64,000 bases of DNA from Brachypterus glaber (taxonomy: Eukaryota > Arthropoda > Insecta > Coleoptera > Kateretidae). The DNA lies in contig OY294047.1 in NCBI GenBank assembly GCA_958510825.1, positions 52,311,365-52,375,364 on the forward strand. The letters run 5' to 3'. Made by a program: the position numbers and the translations under genes. How positions within the stretch are numbered: position 1 is the first letter of the stretch; the number at the start of each line of letters is the position of its first letter. This document shows positions 23,242-33,081 of the stretch, piece by piece. A model generated the notes under the pieces. That model was not told the origin of the DNA, searched no databases, and saw only the letters and a list, made by a program, of their open reading frames with translations.

Positions 23242-23371
23242 ACACAGAAAAAAGGCTTTCTTGAACACCAAAGTCAAAGTCCTTGAATGAAGACCACGGG
23301 TTTTTGAATGAAGATCTGCGCTCTTCGTTCAAGGACATTGACTTTGGTTCAAAGAATCCTTTTTTTCTGTG
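23242..23371. mobile_element. 130-bp inverted-repeat element
   Basis: CACAGAAAAAAGGCTTTCTT...CCAAAGTCAAAGTCCTTGAA on the left pairs with TTCAAGGACATTGACTTTGG...CCTTTTTTTCTGTG on the right. No coding content. Confidence 0.8.
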
Positions 23372-23987
23372 CAGAATAATTTTATTTAGGTATAATAAAT
23401 TACTAATAAAAACATTACTATAGGATTAAAATTAGGAATAAATTTCATTATAAAAGCGTCTTTTATAATTCAGCATGTATTTTCCAGATAATTTAGTATT
23501 TTCCTTTATTTTTTCCACACGATAAATCTCATTTTAATAAAATTTATAATTTTCTTTTATTTCGAATACTTCATAACATGAATGGACTTCTAAAGTAAAT
23601 TTTGTACGGAACATTACTTTTTATGTAGTATCTAATATAACTTTTAATAACTTCTAATAATAAAAAGCTTACTCGAAGGAGCTTTTATTTCGTTTCGGAG
23701 AAATAAAGTTTATTGCGTACTCTTTTTGAATTTATTTTTATTAGGTTTGGACTCTTTAAAGATCAAACAATCATATTATATCTTCACTGTACACTAAAAA
23801 ACTATTTTAGCAATCTTAAAAAAAACATAGTATTTGGTATTTGTTCCTATTAGTTTAGGAACTTCCTAAACTACAGAATTAAAAGGTTCCAGTTTTATTG
23901 CCCTAAACATAGATTTTTTATCGAATCTGTAAAAACTGTTGCTAAAGAGATAAAAGTTAACCCTTCTTTGGGCGACCCTAGACTAGA
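23372..23987. other. no gene seen
   Basis: A/T-rich, nothing assignable. Confidence 0.5.
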
Positions 23988-24772
23988 ATTTAAAGGCAAG
24001 CGCTATTGCCAAAATGCGCAAAATATTTAAAAAGGTCCATATTATGGGAGATTAGCTCAGCGGTCTAACGCATCGATATAGCATTGACACTGAGCTAATG
24101 ATCGTGAGTTCAAACCTCACTGCGCCAATTGCCTTTTTCAGTTAATTAATAATTGACATTTGGCGAAGGCGTACTCCCTACATATATTGGTTCGAAAGGC
24201 AATTAAAGCCGGTGGTTCCCTCTACTACTAGCCCACGCAAGTCCTGGACTTAGGGGATGCCTAATTAAGTAGAATAGTACGAGGTTAAAAAAAAACAAAC
24301 AACAAATAAGTATCAAAATAAGCCTGCAAAATCTTAACCTGATCAAAAGTTTCTAACCCGTGCCAAAAAGGCCCCGAAATCACCCCTAAATTCCGAAAAA
24401 GTGCATTATCTATTAATTTGTGCTGCTGACGAATTATAATTCGTATAATAATTATTAATTAAATAAAAAAGTTTTTATGTCACTTTTTTTTCTATATAAA
24501 CCTATTTTAGTTATTTTAAAATATTACGTTAATCTACGAAACGAGTATGGCGTCTAAGCGCCATTTAACATCAACATTTTAACACAAATCGCATCAAAAT
24601 GATAATGTTAAATGGCGCTATTTTGCACATTTTGGCAATAGCGCTTGCCTTTAAATTCAAGTCTATTTTTTACTTAATATTTATAATTCGTCAGTTGCAC
24701 AAATTAATAGAAAATGCACTATTTCGGAATTTAGGGACAATTTTGGGGCCTTGTTGGCACGGGTTGTATACT
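23988..24772. mobile_element. inverted-repeat element split by a SINE
   Basis: AAAGGCAAGCGCTATTGCCA at about 23992 pairs with its complement at about 24635. The block CCAAAAAGGCCCCGAAATCA...AATTTGTGC (24362-24422) pairs with 24700-24765. SINE copy 2 interrupts the left arm, so the inverted element is probably older. Confidence 0.65.
24046..24303 (+). mobile_element. tRNA-derived SINE, copy 2
   Basis: Full-length copy in plus orientation, GGGAGATTAGCTCAGCGGTC to GTACGAGGTTAAAAAAAAAC, with the same head type as copy 1. B-box is GAGTTCAAACCTC. Confidence 0.92.
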
Positions 24773-24786
24773 CAAAAAGAAAAAAT

Positions 24787-24945
24787 AGATATCAAGGCTT
24801 TAAAATTTTATAAAATTACAAATACTAGGGCTGGTTTTATACGAATTTTATCGATATTTGCATGATTTTAGGGTTTTCAGGTCCCTGAAAACCCTATTTG
24901 TAATTTTATAAAATTTTAAAGCCTTAATATATATTTTTTCCAAAA
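24787..24945. repeat. inverted repeat around GGGTTTTCAGG/CCTGAAAACCC
   Basis: Arms AAGGCTTTAAAATTTTATAA and its complement, with an inner perfect hairpin TAGGGTTTTCAGG / CCTGAAAACCCTA. Confidence 0.75.
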
Positions 24946-26570
24946 AAGTAAAGAAAAAAAAATTATTTGCTTAATCGTTTCTATTTGTCTTGGCTAAAAC
25001 GCCAAATAGAAATAATTTTTTTTTGGACCACCCCAGTGTGGCATATCTTGGAACTAAACAATGATTAGGGATATAATGGGTCTCTATAAAGTGTCAATAG
25101 CTTACATAAGATAGCAGTCCACAAAAAAGAATTGGGCTTGGACACGTCCAGACGGTTCCCAACTCCCGAGCACAACTCAAAGAATAACAAAAGTTAATGG
25201 CCAATTATCCCGAAGGAAAAAGACAAACATTAATTTGGAATTGGAACAGTGTCTATATTTAGAAAACTATTATCAAGTATACTGTATATTTCACATTTTT
25301 TCAAAAGTAAACCGATTAGCAATAATAAAAAACAGATAGGTAGAATATTTATTTCTAAACATATAGAAACATATAGAAACTACTGATAATTTTTCTTAAC
25401 AAAAATTTTCGAATAGAACTTAAAACTTAAACTAAACCTTGTATGTATCGCATACAACTATAACTATAAAGTCCAAACGTTAAAAGAATACCAATATATT
25501 GTTATCCTTTTAAAGTTTTTGTCTTAAACAGTCCAGGTTATTAAACTTTATCTATTATTCGTTGGAAAACAAAAGCACAAACGATTATTACCCAACAAGT
25601 TCGATAAAGCGTCTCTCCGGTGTCGTAAAAAAGTACAACCGCCTTCTGTGACCAGACTTAAAGGATTAGGATGATTACTTTTGCACTAAAGATGTACAAG
25701 TATTGGATTCATGCCATACCGGGGGGCCCAACCCTACTTACCCACAGATTTTCTCGAAAACTGAAAGAGATAATCCAGTTCTGCAAAAATCACCTTAAAT
25801 GTGATAACAATATTTATCTATAAAAATTATCCAAAAATAAAATTCACCCATTAACCCCTCCCCCTCAACTTGCCCCTAACTTAATTTTTTAAACAGCACC
25901 CCTATTTTTTTTTGGTTGTATTGGATAGACATTGAGCTTACGAATACAATGGTGTATAATACTTGCTATTTTTGAGTTTTAGAAGTGGTAAGAAAGTTTA
26001 AAAACAACCCCCGGATCCCATCTATATTTAGGTAGTGTTTTTCTCGAAAACTGAAAGAGATAACTAAGTTTTAGGAGGGGTTTGGACTTTGGACCTCCTC
26101 GCAACCTCACCGCTATAGTGGTTTGTTTACAATTGGCTTTGTTTATGTTCTACATAAAACAAATCAACATTAATGCCATATCTATGTATATATGATATAA
26201 TGGTGAGACCCTCTAGTCTCCCTAATCCTAAGATCAATGCCCGAAAAAGTAATAGTTTTAACCCCCGGTCTAGTAGAAAGTAGAGATTTAGATTATTCAC
26301 TTTGTCATGTTAATACATCTAAATTTTTTTTCGTATTTTCCGAAATTAATTTTCTTCTCCTAAACGACTTTTTAATGAAAAATTTTTCCATCACGTCGAA
26401 TTTTCCAGTACGAAAATGACGAGGAAAACGATCTCAGGGAAAACATACAATTTTCGTTAAATAACGTTGTTTTCCCAGCCATCTACGATTTTCATTTGCA
26501 TAATAATAAAAAATGCATTTCGGAGTGTAACAAGTTATATACGCGAACTTTAAATTAATAGGGTATAGGG
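24946..26570. other. no gene seen
   Basis: Contains a hairpin about 24968-25022 (TTTCTATTTG / CAAATAGAAA) and two copies of TTCTCGAAAACTGAAAGAGA at about 25750 and 26040. No coding signal. A 60-codon frame at 26237 has no support. Confidence 0.45.
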
Positions 26571-27100
26571 CAAAGAACTTTTACCTCAACAATGAACATG
26601 ATGAAATCTACCGTATGCTTTGTTTGAAGCGTGAACCAACTATGGTGAGGGGCTGGTGGGGAGTGACTATTGTTTACACTTATTGTGACGCGCAAAGAGA
26701 GAGAAAAAATGTGTAAACTCACTGTCTAATGTCGTAAACTTTGTCAAGCAATACCTGCTTTAGATATTTTATTGTAAATTTTAAGAAATATTAGTTTTAT
26801 TTGAGTTTTATATGAACTAGTAGTTTAATTTTAATAAATTTAATTATATTACATAATCAAACATAATTATAGTGTCGTAGTATAGTAGTTTTTTAAAATT
26901 TTAATGTAGGTATAAAGATGTATCATAATGATAAAGTGAAAATTACGCAACATCGCTCTGGTCACCAGAAGGTCAAAACTAGCGATACTTATGTTTACAC
27001 CAGAAGCAGTATCGCGTACGTTTATGTAAACAAACAAACAAAAAGATGGCACCTTCATAAACATTGGTCTGAAATTACTTCTTGAGGTAAAAGTTCTTTG
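26571..27100 (+). mobile_element. hAT MITE copy 3, 530 bp
   Basis: Same family and orientation as 8542-9080, with CAAAGAACTTTTACCTCAAC start and complementary GAGGTAAAAGTTCTTTG end. The flanks (GTATAGGG and ATTTCAAA) do not match, so the target duplication is lost or the copy is recombined. Confidence 0.9.
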
Positions 27101-27224
27101 ATTTCAAATAAACTTTTTACAAATATAATAAATTATCATTATCTCTACAGATAATTCGATGTTCGTATTACGTACTCTTGTTATTGAGGACCAAAATATT
27201 TTTTTACCTTTTAAAGAAAACTAA

Positions 27225-27368
27225 AATAGGTTTTTTTGGTTCTCGTAAATCTAAGTTCTGAACTAATTCGGAACCGGCGCAGTTGCAACTGGGCAATACT
27301 CAGTCGCAACTGCGCCCGTTCCAAACCAGTTCAGAACTGCGATTTTCGAGAACCAAAACAAACCTAAT
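27225..27368. mobile_element. 144-bp foldback element
   Basis: Arms AATAGGTTTTTTTGGTTCTC...GGCGCAGTTGCAACTG and complement. It lies 13 bp beyond the stop of the 27381-28088 frame. Confidence 0.8.
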
Positions 27369-27380
27369 TATAGTCTGAAA

Positions 27381-28088
27381 TCATTGTTTTTTATTGGAAG
27401 GTTGCGGTAATCTACATCCGTTAAGTTTCTCCATTTGGTCATAAAAGCTATATTTATTGTAGCAAAAATATTCCGGATTTTTATAACAAGCATCATCTTC
27501 TTTTGAACAACCTTCTGGTGCATGCTCGCATGTAAACATTTCTTCACATTTATCTTTATTATCTTCAGCTATGTCCAAGTCTCCACATATCATGTCTTTT
27601 TCTTCTTGAGTTTCGCATGATACTTTTTCCTTATTTTCGCATATGTCTGTTTCATTTTCAGCTTCGCATGATACTTTTTCCTTATTTTCGCATATGTCTG
27701 TTTCATTTTCAGCTTCGCATGATACTTTTTCCTTATTTTCGCATATGTCTGTTTCATTTTCAGCTTCGCATGATACTTTTTCCTTGTCTGCGCATATGTC
27801 TGTTTCATTTACAACTGCGTATGTTACTGTGTCTTTCTTTTCACATTTATCTATGTCATTTTCCACATCACAAGGTATTTCTTTTTTATCTTCATACCTA
27901 TTTGTTTCTTTCTTTCTTCTTTCTTCGCACGTCTCGTTATTCTTGTTTTTAACTGTTTCTAAATTAGATGGATTTTTCGACTCGTTATTGGAAAATTGAT
28001 AATTATAACTAAAAAAAGATAATTTACAATCAAGGATACCTAAAATGAATCTGATATTTATTATGCATTGCAAAGAACAGTGGCGCAC
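27381..28088 (-). CDS. orphan Cys/Glu-repeat protein (third member of tandem cluster, 5' end uncertain)
   Basis: Open frame of 235 codons. I do not recognise it. A central block (about residues 75-160) is a 17-residue tandem repeat, NETDICENKEKVSCEAE, in three near-perfect and two diverged copies, so Cys recurs at fixed spacing. It then has an acidic Cys-bearing segment and a tail CYNKYSFYDQMEKLNGCRLP. The YSF...L..G tail loosely resembles the end of the 957-codon frame (YSFNSEENDNSVQKLLDIHG). A good splice acceptor (CTTTTTTTAG at 28018-28009) lies within the first codons, so the true exon may start at 28008 with a separate first exon. AATAAA overlaps the last codons. It is highly hydrophilic, with no membrane segment after the first 30 residues. 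Confidence 0.65.
   Translation of the reverse strand: MRHCSLQCIINIRFILGILDCKLSFFSYNYQFSNNESKNPSNLETVKNKNNETCEERRKKETNRYEDKKEIPCDVENDIDKCEKKDTVTYAVVNETDICADKEKVSCEAENETDICENKEKVSCEAENETDICENKEKVSCEAENETDICENKEKVSCETQEEKDMICGDLDIAEDNKDKCEEMFTCEHAPEGCSKEDDACYKNPEYFCYNKYSFYDQMEKLNGCRLPQPSNKKQ
27611..27815 (-). repeat. 51-bp coding minisatellite, about 4 copies
   Basis: In-frame 51-bp units, several identical at nucleotide level (plus strand GCTTCGCATGATACTTTTTC ... ATGTCTGTTTCATTTTCA). The unit length keeps the reading frame and encodes the 17-residue repeat. Open frames on the opposite strand are by-products. Confidence 0.92.
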
Positions 28089-28215
28089 CCATGGGGATGC
28101 TGATTAGTCTTATACGGCCCACCCTGTTTATAGGTAAGTTCAAGATGTCTTTGTGTAGTTTATTTTGAGTACAATAAAAAAAAATTCCTACTTTTTATGG
28201 GGATTTTCTTTGATT

Positions 28216-28770
28216 TCAGAGAAAATCACATTCTCGCTGTATAAAACTTTCTCCTTTTTTTTTATTTTCAGAACCGTAATTCTGCAGTGCCTTTTTAATT
28301 TCCTTATCTAATTTTTTTTCATTTTGTTCTAAACTTTTAATATCTTGAACCGTTGATAATTTTATTAAATTTAAATGTATGGAATGCTTGTGTTTAATAT
28401 TTATTTTCTTTGGAATAACATTTTCATTCATAAATTCTTTGTGGCTTTGACTCGGTTGTTGTTTCCCTGTTTTTGAACAAAAATCATTATCTATTTGGTC
28501 AAGATTAGCAGACAACTTCGTATCGGCATTTATAAAGGTATTTTTTTCATATACTTCGTCAACTTTTTTTCTTTTTTCTTCATTTACATTTACTTCACAT
28601 AAAATTATTACAGATTTTATACCTTCTTCAATTTTCTTATTATTGGAATGCTTTACATTTAAACTTTTTGATTTTTTGATCGTATATTTACTGTATGATT
28701 TAAATAGGCCATTGATTATTTGTTTCTGACATGTTAAAATTTTGTAAAAAGCTATTTTGTAAAATAACAT
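28216..28770 (-). CDS. orphan Lys/Asn-rich protein, short paralogue of the 957-codon gene
   Basis: 184 codons, start MLFYKIAFYKILTCQKQ. Not a family I recognise. It is paralogous to the 28922-31795 frame: a basic aromatic leader with no acidic residue in the first 45 positions, then KSVIILCEVNVNEE (residues 52-65, against KSIVIVCEINLNEQ), then SIHLNLIKL...LQNYGSENKK near the C-terminus, matching a repeat of the larger protein. The leader could be a mitochondrial presequence; that is inference. The coding end may instead be a splice donor joining to the 28008-27381 exon, but no consensus GTAAGT was found. 5' flanks of the two genes also share GACCG(G)T and AGTATGA/ACAG...TGTCA blocks. Confidence 0.7.
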   Translation of the reverse strand: MLFYKIAFYKILTCQKQIINGLFKSYSKYTIKKSKSLNVKHSNNKKIEEGIKSVIILCEVNVNEEKRKKVDEVYEKNTFINADTKLSANLDQIDNDFCSKTGKQQPSQSHKEFMNENVIPKKINIKHKHSIHLNLIKLSTVQDIKSLEQNEKKLDKEIKKALQNYGSENKKKGESFIQRECDFL

Positions 28771-28921
28771 TGTAATGACACTCTGTCATACTATTGACCG
28801 GTAAAATAACAGTACCTGAATGTTTGGCCTTAACTGTCACATTTGTAGAATTTTTTCCTTTGAAAATTCAGGAAGAATTGATTTTATTCCATTTAAGACG
28901 ATCAAAAAGTTTTTTATTCAA

Positions 28922-31795
28922 TCAACAGGTTTTATATCCATGGATATCTAGTAATTTTTGAACCGAGTTATCATTTTCTTCTGAATTAAAAGAATACGTA
29001 TCTTCTAAATCTTTATAACTAGTATTACATGAGGCCTTGTAATTTAGGTCATTAGGCGAAACGTAATTTTGGAACTGAGCTTCATTATTATTAGTATTAT
29101 TTTCTGAAGTATTATTAGAAGACACAGACTCCAAATCGTTCTCATAAGAATCATTTAAAAATTGTTTATCAAAATCATCATTCAAATTTGTTTCACTTGA
29201 TGAATGAAAAATTTTTTGACCGGATTCCATATTTTTTTTAATCTGATTTTCACAATCTTCATCAAGTTTTGGTAAATTTAAACTTAAAGAATATGTATAG
29301 TTAACAATATTTTTGCCACTTAATTTCCAAGAATTTCTGTCGTTTATATTAGAATTAATGTCTTTATTATTGATTCTATCCTTTTTAGTTTCTGGTTGAT
29401 TTTCTTCAAATACACTTTGTCTAGATTTTAGTTCATTTGCTTCTAAAATGGGTCCTTTACTATTTCCTTCTACTAAAGTATTAGTTTCTTCCAAAGTTGC
29501 TGTTTCATTAGTTCTTAGGGAATATAAATCTTTGTCGTTTTCGTGTTCTAGAGAATGATAATTAAATTTATTTTCTTCTTGATTTTCATAGATATCATCA
29601 GTTATACTCCAGTCTTCTTTATTATTTTCTTCTAAATTATTATCTTCTAAGTTTACTTTTTTATTAGAACCACTAACAAATTTGGTTTCTTCTTGATTTT
29701 CAGAAATATCGTTAGTAACAATCCAATCTTCATGAATGTTTTCTTCCGTAAGTTTTTTATCTTTAAAGTTTACCATTTCTTTTGAATTTAAGAAAAACAA
29801 AATCTTATTTTTTTCATCTTCGATGTGCTCCCTAAAACGTAAATAAGAATGTAAATATCCATCTTCTTCTTTTGTGTTATCTGCTGAATGTTCATCGAAT
29901 CTCATTTCTTCTAGATTTTCTTCAGATATATCATTAGTAGCAATCCAGTCTACATGTACATTTTCTTCTTCAACGTTTTCCATTTTTGATAAATCTGGAC
30001 TCTTTATTAATCTTTGGCCATTTTCGTTTTCTGTATTTGCAATTTGTATTAATTCTTCTCTACCATTTTCCCCTAAATCTTCATCTTTTAAGTTATCTAG
30101 AGAGCCTTCACTAAATTTAATTTCCTCTTTATTCTCCGAGATATCATCACTTTTATTATCTTCATCTAAATCTTCTAATTTTACCATTTCTTTTGAATTT
30201 AAGGAATCTAAATCCGTATCCTTTATTTTAAAGTCATCCAAATTGTGTTCATTAGAACCTAAAGAATAAAGGTCTTTGTCTTTTTTACTCATGTTATCTA
30301 GAGTTTCTTCTTGATTACCAGAGATTTGATTAGTTACAGTCCAGTCTTTATGAACATTTTCTTTATTTTCTTGAAGGTTTGATAAACCTGAGCCAATCAT
30401 CATGTTGCATATTTTTTTGGGCTTCAAAAGTAGTTTACTAGACTTTTTATTTTCAGATTTAAATAAATCGAATTTTGGAAAATGTTCTTTAATTTTTTGT
30501 TGCAAATTTCCAGATTTATAATCGTTTTCATTTATCTGTAAAATATCTATATCCTTCAGATTTTTTAAATTTATGTTGTTCAAATTTAGAGATAGTGTTT
30601 TGTTTAAATCAATCTTCTTTAATTTTAAATTATCAGATTCTATTCTTTTATTAACTATAAATTTATCTAAATCTTTCAAAGGTTCGTGCTTATTTTTTTG
30701 TATATATTTTAATTGGTTCTTTTCTTGCTCCAAATGAATTTTATCAGATATTATTTTATTTTTGTCTTCAAATTTTTTATAATTGGGAAAATACTCCTTA
30801 ATTGTTTGTTGTAAGGATACAGATTTATATTCTGTTTCATTTACAACATCTTCAATGTCTTTTTTCTTTTTCGATTTGTGCTTATCAGATTTTGTTTGTT
30901 TTGTAATTTTATATTTATCTAAATTTTGTTCTGAAAAACATTCATCGGATATTATTTCATTTTTATTTTCGTAATTATGAACATTTTCTTTATTTGTTTG
31001 CTGTAAAATATCAGATTTAGATTTTATTTGGTTTATATCTGCATATGTATTATTTGTAATACATATTTTATTTACCTTTGGGTGATTACTTTTGTTTAAT
31101 GAAGATTTATCAGATTCTACTTTATCGAAATTACATTGATCTAAATCTTGAAAAGTCTTACTTTTTTCTGCATTAAAATTGTTATTTTCTTGTTCGGAAT
31201 GAAGTTCATTAGATACTGTTTCATTTTTATTTTTAAATATTTTGTAATTAGGAAAACTTTCTTTAATGTTTTGCTGTAAAGCTCCATGTTTATAATCAGT
31301 TTCTTTTACCTCGAAAATACCTAGTTCTTTTAGTTTTGGTAGTAAATCTATATTGTATGAATTCAAAGACAAATTTTGGTATCTATTTTTATTTTTAAAT
31401 TTTAGTTCATCAGATTCTATACCTTTCTTAATTTTACATTTATCTAAATTTTCAAAGGTCTTATGTTTACTTGGTTGAAGGCTTTTTTCTGAGGATATTC
31501 CTATTTTAAGCGAAAAATTATTACCAAGTTCTTCGATACTTTTAATATGTTTTCCAAATATTTCTTCAAGTACCTTAGTTTCCTGTTCATTTAAATTGAT
31601 CTCACACACAATTACTATAGATTTTTTCTCAGTTTCAACTGAATTTTTATCAGGTTTAACAGTTGATTGTTTGACGTTATAAGATTTTGAAAACCATGGA
31701 ATATACCGATTTAAATTAGAGAAATTGTACTTGTAATTTTTCAAAAGTTTAAAGATGGATGACATAATGAACGAAAAATGAAAATAAAATGCCAT
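28922..31795 (-). CDS. orphan 957-residue repeat protein, basic leader and acidic repeats
   Basis: A single uninterrupted 957-codon frame in DNA this A/T-rich is strong evidence of selection. No known domain seen. Layout: residues 1-50 basic and aromatic (IFKLLKNYKYNF, RYIPWFSKSYNVK), possibly an organelle leader; 58-72 block KSIVIVCEINLNEQE shared with the neighbour; repeat A with LQQ at 173, 264, 328 and 431, consensus LQQ.IKE.FPNYK.F..KN; repeat B with DW at 485, 617, 691 and 729, consensus DW.VTNDISENQEETKF; then an Asn/Ser-rich tail ending DIHGYKTC. The first half is Lys-rich, the second Asp/Glu-rich; the whole is probably disordered. Start ATG 31795 has good context (TCAAAATGG); Met 11 is an alternative. 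AATAAA starts 3 nt after the stop. Confidence 0.82.
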   Translation of the reverse strand: MAFYFHFSFIMSSIFKLLKNYKYNFSNLNRYIPWFSKSYNVKQSTVKPDKNSVETEKKSIVIVCEINLNEQETKVLEEIFGKHIKSIEELGNNFSLKIGISSEKSLQPSKHKTFENLDKCKIKKGIESDELKFKNKNRYQNLSLNSYNIDLLPKLKELGIFEVKETDYKHGALQQNIKESFPNYKIFKNKNETVSNELHSEQENNNFNAEKSKTFQDLDQCNFDKVESDKSSLNKSNHPKVNKICITNNTYADINQIKSKSDILQQTNKENVHNYENKNEIISDECFSEQNLDKYKITKQTKSDKHKSKKKKDIEDVVNETEYKSVSLQQTIKEYFPNYKKFEDKNKIISDKIHLEQEKNQLKYIQKNKHEPLKDLDKFIVNKRIESDNLKLKKIDLNKTLSLNLNNINLKNLKDIDILQINENDYKSGNLQQKIKEHFPKFDLFKSENKKSSKLLLKPKKICNMMIGSGLSNLQENKENVHKDWTVTNQISGNQEETLDNMSKKDKDLYSLGSNEHNLDDFKIKDTDLDSLNSKEMVKLEDLDEDNKSDDISENKEEIKFSEGSLDNLKDEDLGENGREELIQIANTENENGQRLIKSPDLSKMENVEEENVHVDWIATNDISEENLEEMRFDEHSADNTKEEDGYLHSYLRFREHIEDEKNKILFFLNSKEMVNFKDKKLTEENIHEDWIVTNDISENQEETKFVSGSNKKVNLEDNNLEENNKEDWSITDDIYENQEENKFNYHSLEHENDKDLYSLRTNETATLEETNTLVEGNSKGPILEANELKSRQSVFEENQPETKKDRINNKDINSNINDRNSWKLSGKNIVNYTYSLSLNLPKLDEDCENQIKKNMESGQKIFHSSSETNLNDDFDKQFLNDSYENDLESVSSNNTSENNTNNNEAQFQNYVSPNDLNYKASCNTSYKDLEDTYSFNSEENDNSVQKLLDIHGYKTC

Positions 31796-32410
31796 TTTGA
31801 CAGTTTCATACTACTCTCTCCATCTATCGGTCATTATGCGACTATAATACCTAAACTATGTAGGAGAAGGCGAGGCAAGATAGGCCTATAGTAATGTTAC
31901 CCTATAAGGTAACATAACTATTGCACTTTTTTTACTATAAATTATGTTATGTAAAATAACATAAAACTATAACTAAATTATAGACTTTTTCTACATGTTT
32001 TTGCTATGATATTAGTTTTTAAATTGTGTGTGGTTTAATAAAAAATAATTTAAAATTTTAGTTCGTTTTTTTTAGACGCCATTATTTTTAAAGTAAACGT
32101 AGTTGATTTTAGCGGAGTAAATTTTATTAAAGTAAAATAAAAACAAGGTTACTTTAAATGTTACCAAATATGTTTCCTTTTAGCCAGAACGTTTTTATTT
32201 TTTTTGTTCACCTTTTTAACAGGATAAATATACCTACACGTTGCAGGCGTACTTCGTGTAATTCAATTTCTTTCCTGAAAAGCGACAAGTTTTCAGGTTT
32301 TTCAGGCGCTGGGATTTCAATTCTGCTATATAGAGTACAATTGAAATTGAAATAGATTGCATAAGTTAAAATTTTAATTTAGCAGATTCGAATCGAAACT
32401 TTATTTTTAG
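31796..32410. promoter_or_regulatory. 5' flank of the 957-codon gene
   Basis: The first 50 bp upstream of the start share short blocks with the flank of the 184-codon paralogue (28771-28825). The rest is A/T-rich with no recognised repeat. A promoter must lie here if the gene is transcribed, but I see no distinct TATA or initiator assignment. Confidence 0.35.
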
Positions 32411-33081
32411 AACTAGATGAAACGTTGCAAGCACCCTGTCAAAACATCGGCACTATTGTACACTAGAGCCATCTAGTTTGCAAATTTCAAACTAGGTGTT
32501 TTGTTTGATTTTAAATTCTGTATCTTTAAAACATTATATCCTAGCAAAAAACTGTATATAACATTTTTTATAGGGCTTAAAAAGAGCTTTTATTTAAAAT
32601 ATATTTTTTTGAAATCGGGTTATAAATATGTGAGATATGCTAAAAAAACCTTTTACTGCTTTAAACGTCAATATCTCGAAAACAATGCGTTTAAGGAAAA
32701 CGTTGTTTATAACATTTTTTGACCAATTTAAAATTATCTTTTATATAAGTGTTAAATTAACCAAATACAATAATAATTGCCTTAATTATAACCAAGAAAC
32801 GCTAAATAGGAGTTTTACCCTATTCTTACCGCCTTACTCCCAACCGTTTACACCCAAAATCTAATCAGCTCTTCGAAATACGATAAGAGATAATATGCAA
32901 AAAACCGCTTGTCGATATTTTATTTAGAAATGGAGTTATCGAGCCTTTAGACAGACACAGACAGGCGGACAGACAGACGGACAAAATTTTTTTTTTACTG
33001 ATTTTGACTCTAAAACGTCGTTATTTTTCGGCGAAGATTTCAATACATAGGCACTCTTAGTAGCACTAAGTACGATGTAGA
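32411..33081 (+). repeat. R-A dispersed repeat, copy 1
   Basis: About 670 bp from AACTAGATGAAACGTTGCAA to ACTCTTAGTAGCACTAAGTA. It contains CCATCTAGTTTGCAA, AATATCTCGAAAACAATGCG and a GACA/GACG tract near 32953-32980. Copies at 34873-35534 (+) and 46774-47470 (-). No open frame conserved between copies. Confidence 0.9.

Noticed and set aside
24046..24128. tRNA gene on the plus strand
   Set aside because: Same reason: head of SINE copy 2, no closed acceptor stem.
27617..27999. Repetitive open frames opposite the 235-codon gene
   Set aside because: Any 51-bp stop-free repeat gives long frames in several phases; the Cys/Glu frame is favoured because it extends well beyond the repeat and lies on the cluster strand.
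29874..30269. 131-codon Ser-rich frame on the plus strand
   Set aside because: Antisense by-product of the 957-codon gene.
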